DNA of 64,000 nt from Lophium mytilinum (taxonomy: Eukaryota > Ascomycota > Dothideomycetes > Mytilinidiales > Mytilinidiaceae). This document shows, one piece after another, positions 59,401 through 64,000 of this stretch; within the stretch, counting starts at the first letter, position 1, and every line of letters begins with the position of its first letter. Location of the stretch: positions 937,834-1,001,833 of the forward strand of contig MU004189.1 in NCBI GenBank assembly GCA_010093605.1, read 5' to 3'. The translations under genes and the position numbers were made by a program. Below the pieces are notes generated by a model. It ran no database searches. It was not told the origin of the DNA and was given only the letters and a program-made list of their open reading frames with translations.

Positions 59401-61019
59401 TCACAAGCCTAATTTCGAAGCATCAAACCCCCTATCCGCTAACTGCGCTGCAAACAAGCTCTTCGGCTCGACATGAGTGCCCGGACTCACATATGTTCCA
59501 TTGTTTCCGCTAACAGGCGTCCCGATACAGCCGAAGCAGTAGTTCTGACCGCCGGCGGGGGACTCGATGTCCAACTTCTTCGCGTTCACGTTCCAGCCGA
59601 CAGCTGCGTAGCCGTTGAGCTCTTCCGCCTTTGAATTCAAGAAGGTTGGCCTCGGGATTCACTCACCGTTATTGACCGTCCAGCCATGGCCACTCCCGGC
59701 GGTCGCTCTATTCTTCAAACTCAGTGCCCCACCCTCCATGTTCTCGACCAGCAGCCCATGCGCCCACCGCATGTGCGGCTCGATGCTTTCAACCGCCTGC
59801 TCGTGAACGTAGTTGAGTACTGCGTTCGGGCCCGGGGTTAGTGCCTTCGTCGCTACGGAATACGAACGCGAGTTAGCGGCGCCTTGCGTGCTACAGTTCG
59901 CAACAAGCACTTGGCTCCCGTCAAGCGATATGTCGAGCGCGTAACCCGCACCGTTATCTGTCGCGCCATCCCGGTGCATGGCGATGCTGGACAGGGTAAT
60001 GCGGGATGCGTTATACGCGACTGTGATGAAGTTGTTGAAGCCCGTGAGCGCGAGGTCGCGGATCCAGCTGTCAGTTGACCAGGTGCCGACGAGGAGGGCG
60101 TTGGCGCTACAGGTGGTGTCGCTGAGGATGCGGCCGGAGCAGCTAGGGGATAGGGTGAGGCTGAGGGACTCAAGACCCATTTCGGAGGGCTGGGATGGGG
60201 GCGTGTAGGCGACGAGTTGGGGAGACCACGCTGAGGAGATGGCGTCGGTGAGGGGGACGTCGACGGAGATGGCTTTGCCGTGGATAGATGCAATCTTCCG
60301 GGGTTGTTGGACAAGGGTACCGGGCTGGGAGGGGAGGTTAGTTTGGGTTTATCCGGAGTCTTGATGGTAGGAGATAGGGGGAGTATACATACTTTGATCC
60401 ATGTCTGTACCTTCCCGCTCCTCACGAGCGCATTCATTCCCAGCGCCGCGATCCACGACTTCGTGACCTGCCTCTGTACCATGACGTCCTGACCGACTGC
60501 AAATCCAGATGCATCTGCCACGTGCACTGTTCCTGTACCTGCAGCTATGTAGCTGTCCGTAATCAACGCCGTTTTGACCGGCTTCCCTTTCCCGGTCTGG
60601 GCACCGATAGTGATCACATCCCCGGACAGACTCTTCACGTTCAGGATTGTTTTGCCTACTCCCGCGCCTCTGAGAGTCGTGTAGTTGTTAATCACCAGGC
60701 CAGGAGTAATGGCATATTTGCCAACCTTGAGCGCAACAACGCCGCCACCAGCTTTCGAGACGGTATCGAGGGCGGCTTGAATGGCGGCGGTTTGGTCACC
60801 ACTACCCGGGCTGAGCGTTCTCGTTACCTTGCTGTCGGATGCAGGCAGAGCTTTTTCGGAAGCATGGTAGCCGGAATAGCTGAAGTTGGAAAGTCTGTCG
60901 CCTCTGGAGGTTTTGTAGTTTTTGTAGTCGACTGTGACGGCTGCGACAGACGTGAATGTGGATAGAAAGTAAAGTAGAGATGGCAGGATAACTAATGAAA
61001 GAGTTTTCATGTTTGACAT
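59401..61019 (-). CDS. Secreted right-handed beta-helix (pectin-lyase-fold) protein
   Basis: Minus-strand exons 61019-60393, 60324-59667 and 59603-59401 encode 495 aa; introns are 68 and 63 nt. The N-terminus has a signal peptide (TLSLVILPSLLYFLSTFTSVAA). A pectate-lyase-3-like start follows: SGDQTAAIQAALDTVSKAGGGVVALKVGKYAI, then VINNYTTLRGAGVGKTIL. Short beta-strand repeats come next, with WIRDLALTGFNNFI, GHGWTVNN and AVGWNVNAKKLDIESPAGGQNYCFGC. The second intron uses a perfect GTGAGT donor and the acceptor ending at 59604, which joins WTVNN to AVGWNV; an earlier acceptor would break frame. Fungal proteins of this class act on plant or bacterial polysaccharides, but the substrate and catalytic residues cannot be assigned. 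An in-frame ATG at 61010 is an equally good start. The 3' end is about 200 bases from the satellite. Confidence 0.85.
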
Positions 61020-61841
61020 ATATGTAAGAGAATGAGCGTGACGAAGTGGAGATGATGCTGGAAAAGGAAGGGTGGGCGACGAGACAAGATGGAGATGATG
61101 AACAAGAAGGTACTTCTTTAGGCACTATCACGATCTCCTTTGATGGTTTAAGTATGTGGTGATGCTGGAGTATTTAATTCACAGGGGCCCGTATAATCGC
61201 GGAACTCCCCAGTGCGATTTAGGCGGCTTCAGCCTCGCTGGGTACAGGCATTGAGAAGAGCGCAACTAGCTGAACCGCAGTTCTATCCTCAGTCGGAGAC
61301 GCCGCATCTCGCAGCCCATGAGAAGTTATTCGGTGAACAAGTATAACATCTCGCAAGACAAGCCCGTGTAAAGTTAACGTATCAGCATGTTGCGAGCTGA
61401 AGATGAAGCTGAGCGGAGAAGAGCTGAGGGTTGGCGATGTGGCGTTGTGGGGCGAGATCTTAGATTTGTCCGTGCTGCACACCGGTAATTTCGACTGAAA
61501 CGCCGTAGGGCTGTGCAGTGGGCTAGTAATTCCTCTTCTGGGGTGCCTCTTGCGAAGTACATTATTGTTACCACCTTGAGCGAGCGCTTTCAACAACATA
61601 TTGGTCAAATTTCCCAGATGTGATTCCAAAGGAGAACTATGACGCCGAGTACTCTCCAGAATCTAATGATATGATATGAGGGTTCTCGTATCAGTATGCA
61701 GTGCCTGCGTTGGTAGCTGATGACAAGCATATAGGCAGACCACTGAACACCGCCTACACGAAGGATGTGCACATACATACGTACATATGATATCTATGCT
61801 TAGGTAGGGGACGCACCTCCACCGGTACCTATATACACTCT
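61020..61841. other. Intergenic region 61.0-61.8 kb
   Basis: Promoter of the beta-helix gene (left) and 3' flank of the Rqc2 gene (right). A 136-codon minus-strand frame at 61219-61629 has no motif and an overlapping open frame, so I leave it out. Confidence 0.5.
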
Positions 61842-64000
61842 CTACTTCTTCGAGCCCCGACCGCCCCTACTACTTTTCCCCTTTCGCGGCGTCTTTCCAC
61901 CACCACCGCCGCCTCCTCCTCCAGCCATCATAACCCTAACCTTCCCGACTGGAACTATGCCATAGATCTCAGCTTCTTTCCAGCCCTTGATGAGCTCAAT
62001 CTCCCGTGGCCATATGTACTCAGCATCCTGGCCAGTCTTGTCCACGGTCTTCGGGTTTTTGAACGCTCCATCCCACCGACCAAGAATTTCCTTGACCGCT
62101 TTGCCCTTCTTAGTTGACCCTGGCTGAAGCTTGACTTTGTACTTGTAGCTCGCAAGCGCAGACCAAGGAGCACAAACTGGTATTGCTTCAAGGAGCTCGT
62201 CGCCAGGGAGCGGACGTCCGATGAATGCGTCTAGGCCAGCGAGTTCGAGTTTCGTAGCTTCTTCATCAGCGACACCGTCATCTGCGCCAGTTCCAGCACT
62301 TTCGCTTTCGTGAGCCGCCCGACGAGCCTCTTCCGTGGCTCGGCCGAGAGCTTGTACGCGCAGATGCTGTTCCCGTCGCCGCTGCTTCGCCGCCACTAGA
62401 TCCTCTTCTTTCTTCTTTTTGGCCTCGACCTCAGCGGCTGCCGCCTCTTGGCCTGCCTTAGATCCTAGGAGGCGCATAGCTAATTCGCGATCTTCTTCGT
62501 CTTGTTCTGCGTATTTAGCAGCCTTTTTCTTGGCTTTCGTTCGCTTTCCTCGAGGTAGAGGTTTCGCAGGAGTGTTCGATTGGCTGGAGGATTTGGAAGT
62601 AGTATCATTGGCTGTTGTGTGTGGATCGACCGCCCCGTCCATGTCAGACCGCTCATCGTCGTCGTCCGTGGCGTTGCCACGCATCGAAGGAGGACCGGAG
62701 GGAGTGGGAGTGGGGTCGAGGGACTGTCCTTTACGAAGTAACCGTCTTTCACGCGCAGAAAGGTGGCGACGGCCGGTCTTATCTGTCTGGGCTGTAGACG
62801 CGACGGATTGAACATCGTCTTCGACCTCGTCGGTGCCATCTACAACCTTCGCAGGAAGTGGCTCAGGGCTGGGAATCGGCTCCTTGGTTTCAGGTACTTC
62901 TGCCTCTGGCTGGTCATCGTCTTCAGAATCCGAGTCCTGCACACTCGGCGGTGCTGCTGAATTACCTCTTCCTTGCAAGGGGTTGCTCGTATTCGCTCCC
63001 TCAGAGTCTTCGTCGCTGTCCTCTGATGCGGACTCCAACTTGGCATCAGGGAAATCTTCATCGCTATCGCTATCCGACTGGAAACCTGCAGGCTTCTGCT
63101 GCTCTTGTTCCACTTGATACTTCGCTGCACCTTCCGCTGCACTTCTTTCTGATGCTCCTTCATCTAATAGTCGATGTTTGACATGCTTTGCTTTACTTTC
63201 GTCGCTAATTTGGAACATAACCGCGAAGCCCAGGATTAGCTGTGCAGGGGGCAAGAAATTCTTCTTCCCGCCTATGATGAACCCCCCAGCGGCCAAATAC
63301 TCTCCAGCAGGCGTTGTTTTCGAGACTTGGTTTGCGTTTACCCACCATGCGGACATGACGGCCTTCGAATCCCATGCATCCGAAGTAGCAACTGACAGAT
63401 TGCCGGCCTGGGATAGTGTGGACGGAGGTATTGGCGCGTCCGGAGTTGATGAATTGTTTTTGATGATAACGGAAGATGCGCCATGTAGTTCCGCGTGGAC
63501 GTATACGTCGCCTTTCTTCAAGTATCTCTTGTAAATAATCTCGGCTTGCTGTGCATCCTTGCCGCCGATGACCAAGTAGCCATCAGATGAGATGAAATAC
63601 ATGAATTTCTCAAACCAATGCTGTTTGCGAACAGGCTGAAGAATAGCCTTTTCCTGTTTGAGACCCTTCTTCAGATCGATATTGACCTTCTTCTCAATGC
63701 TCTTCAATGCCATGGTCGATGCCTGTATCGTCTTTCCCTCTTTTACTACGGCGCTCTTCTTTTCATCAAAGTATCTTTTAGCGTTGACCCAAGGCGACTG
63801 TCCAAGATCAATATCAATAGTCAGCCTCTTATCCACAGGCCTCGGAGGTGGTTTCTTCTTTTTCCGTTGATCGTCCTCGCTTTCTGAGTCACCGCTGACA
63901 GAACTTGTTTCGTACCCCTCCTCATCCTCCTCATCGCTCTCCGAGTTTGGTTCGTCGAGTAAAAGCGTCACCGTGTTCTCGTAAAGCTTGAGAGGCAGTT
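61842..64000 (-). CDS. Ribosome quality control factor Rqc2/Tae2 (NEMF family), C-terminal part
   Basis: The frame is open from the right edge to a stop at 61842, giving 718 residues; the N-terminal NFACT-N domain lies outside the window. Rqc2 binds the stalled 60S-peptidyl-tRNA complex, recruits the ubiquitin ligase Ltn1 and directs CAT-tail synthesis. Visible parts in order: PWVNAKRYFDEKK and a coiled-coil stretch; the NFACT-R block KFMYFISSDGYLVIGGKDAQ, KGDVYVHAELHGASSVIIKN, AVMSAWWVNANQVSKTTPAGEYL and GKKNFLPPAQLILGFAVMF; a long acidic, Ser-rich disordered linker; a Lys-rich helical region; and the NFACT-C tail AWSALASYKYKVKLQPG, with KGKAVKEI. The C-terminus is a Gly run followed by a basic tail (KTPRKGKSSRGGRGSKK). 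No intron is needed in the visible part. Confidence 0.95.
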   Translation of the reverse strand, partial: LPLKLYENTVTLLLDEPNSESDEEDEEGYETSSVSGDSESEDDQRKKKKPPPRPVDKRLTIDIDLGQSPWVNAKRYFDEKKSAVVKEGKTIQASTMALKSIEKKVNIDLKKGLKQEKAILQPVRKQHWFEKFMYFISSDGYLVIGGKDAQQAEIIYKRYLKKGDVYVHAELHGASSVIIKNNSSTPDAPIPPSTLSQAGNLSVATSDAWDSKAVMSAWWVNANQVSKTTPAGEYLAAGGFIIGGKKNFLPPAQLILGFAVMFQISDESKAKHVKHRLLDEGASERSAAEGAAKYQVEQEQQKPAGFQSDSDSDEDFPDAKLESASEDSDEDSEGANTSNPLQGRGNSAAPPSVQDSDSEDDDQPEAEVPETKEPIPSPEPLPAKVVDGTDEVEDDVQSVASTAQTDKTGRRHLSARERRLLRKGQSLDPTPTPSGPPSMRGNATDDDDERSDMDGAVDPHTTANDTTSKSSSQSNTPAKPLPRGKRTKAKKKAAKYAEQDEEDRELAMRLLGSKAGQEAAAAEVEAKKKKEEDLVAAKQRRREQHLRVQALGRATEEARRAAHESESAGTGADDGVADEEATKLELAGLDAFIGRPLPGDELLEAIPVCAPWSALASYKYKVKLQPGSTKKGKAVKEILGRWDGAFKNPKTVDKTGQDAEYIWPREIELIKGWKEAEIYGIVPVGKVRVMMAGGGGGGGGGKTPRKGKSSRGGRGSKK

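Overview
The window is nuclear DNA of a filamentous ascomycete (Pezizomycotina). Genes carry many 44-80 nt GT-AG introns with CTAAC/CTGAC-like branch points. Their products are typical of mould fungi: UDP-galactopyranose mutase, a CAP20/perilipin-like protein, a germin-like secreted cupin, a fungal PD-(D/E)XK-like protein and F-box proteins. Dothideomycetes is my best guess but is inference. I spliced the genes by eye; for nearly all multi-exon models the summed exons are a multiple of three, and the encoded lengths suit their families.

Layout. 0-8.1 kb: 3' end of an acidic protein, a secreted cupin, and ER UDP-glucose:glycoprotein glucosyltransferase ending in KDEL. 8.5-13.6 kb: an MFS drug/H+ antiporter-type transporter, then a divergent pair of LRO1-type phospholipid:diacylglycerol acyltransferase (-) and the NatC catalytic subunit NAA30 (+). 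14.2 kb: an intron-containing tRNA-Ala(AGC). 15.5-19.8 kb: an F-box protein and a Ser/Thr-rich secreted protein with an 18-bp coding minisatellite. 21.4-21.9 kb: a decayed Tc1/mariner transposase. 22-27.2 kb: an AIM9-like mitochondrial phosphotransferase-family protein and a large PD-(D/E)XK-like protein. 28.4-29.5 kb: a WD40 gene with two apparent frameshifts. 29.5-33.4 kb: gene-poor. 33.4 kb: the CAP20-like lipid-droplet protein. 36.2-48.4 kb is a gene-dense housekeeping block: RPL27, UDP-galactopyranose mutase (-) divergent from a DUF250/TPT-family transporter (+), RPL18, coatomer zeta (-) divergent from a CIA84-like mitochondrial protein (+). 48.4-54.4 kb: gene-poor, with one small ORF. 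54.4-55.9 kb: an intronless F-box-like gene. 55.9-59.2 kb: a 162-bp three-copy repeat, then a roughly 150-bp-period AT-rich satellite of about 13 copies. 59.4-61.0 kb: a secreted beta-helix (pectin-lyase-fold) protein. 61.8 kb to the right edge: the 3' part of the ribosome quality control factor Rqc2/Tae2 (NEMF).

Functional links. UGGT serves ER glycoprotein folding and coatomer zeta serves Golgi-to-ER retrieval, which KDEL proteins depend on. LRO1 makes the triacylglycerol that a CAP20/perilipin-like protein would coat. The mutase and its divergent neighbour look like a UDP-galactofuranose production and transport module. The most unusual gene structure is RPL27, whose start codon appears to be assembled by splicing (AT|G) and which has 8-nt and 15-nt exons. 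The most unusual non-coding element is the satellite at 57.1-59.0 kb.
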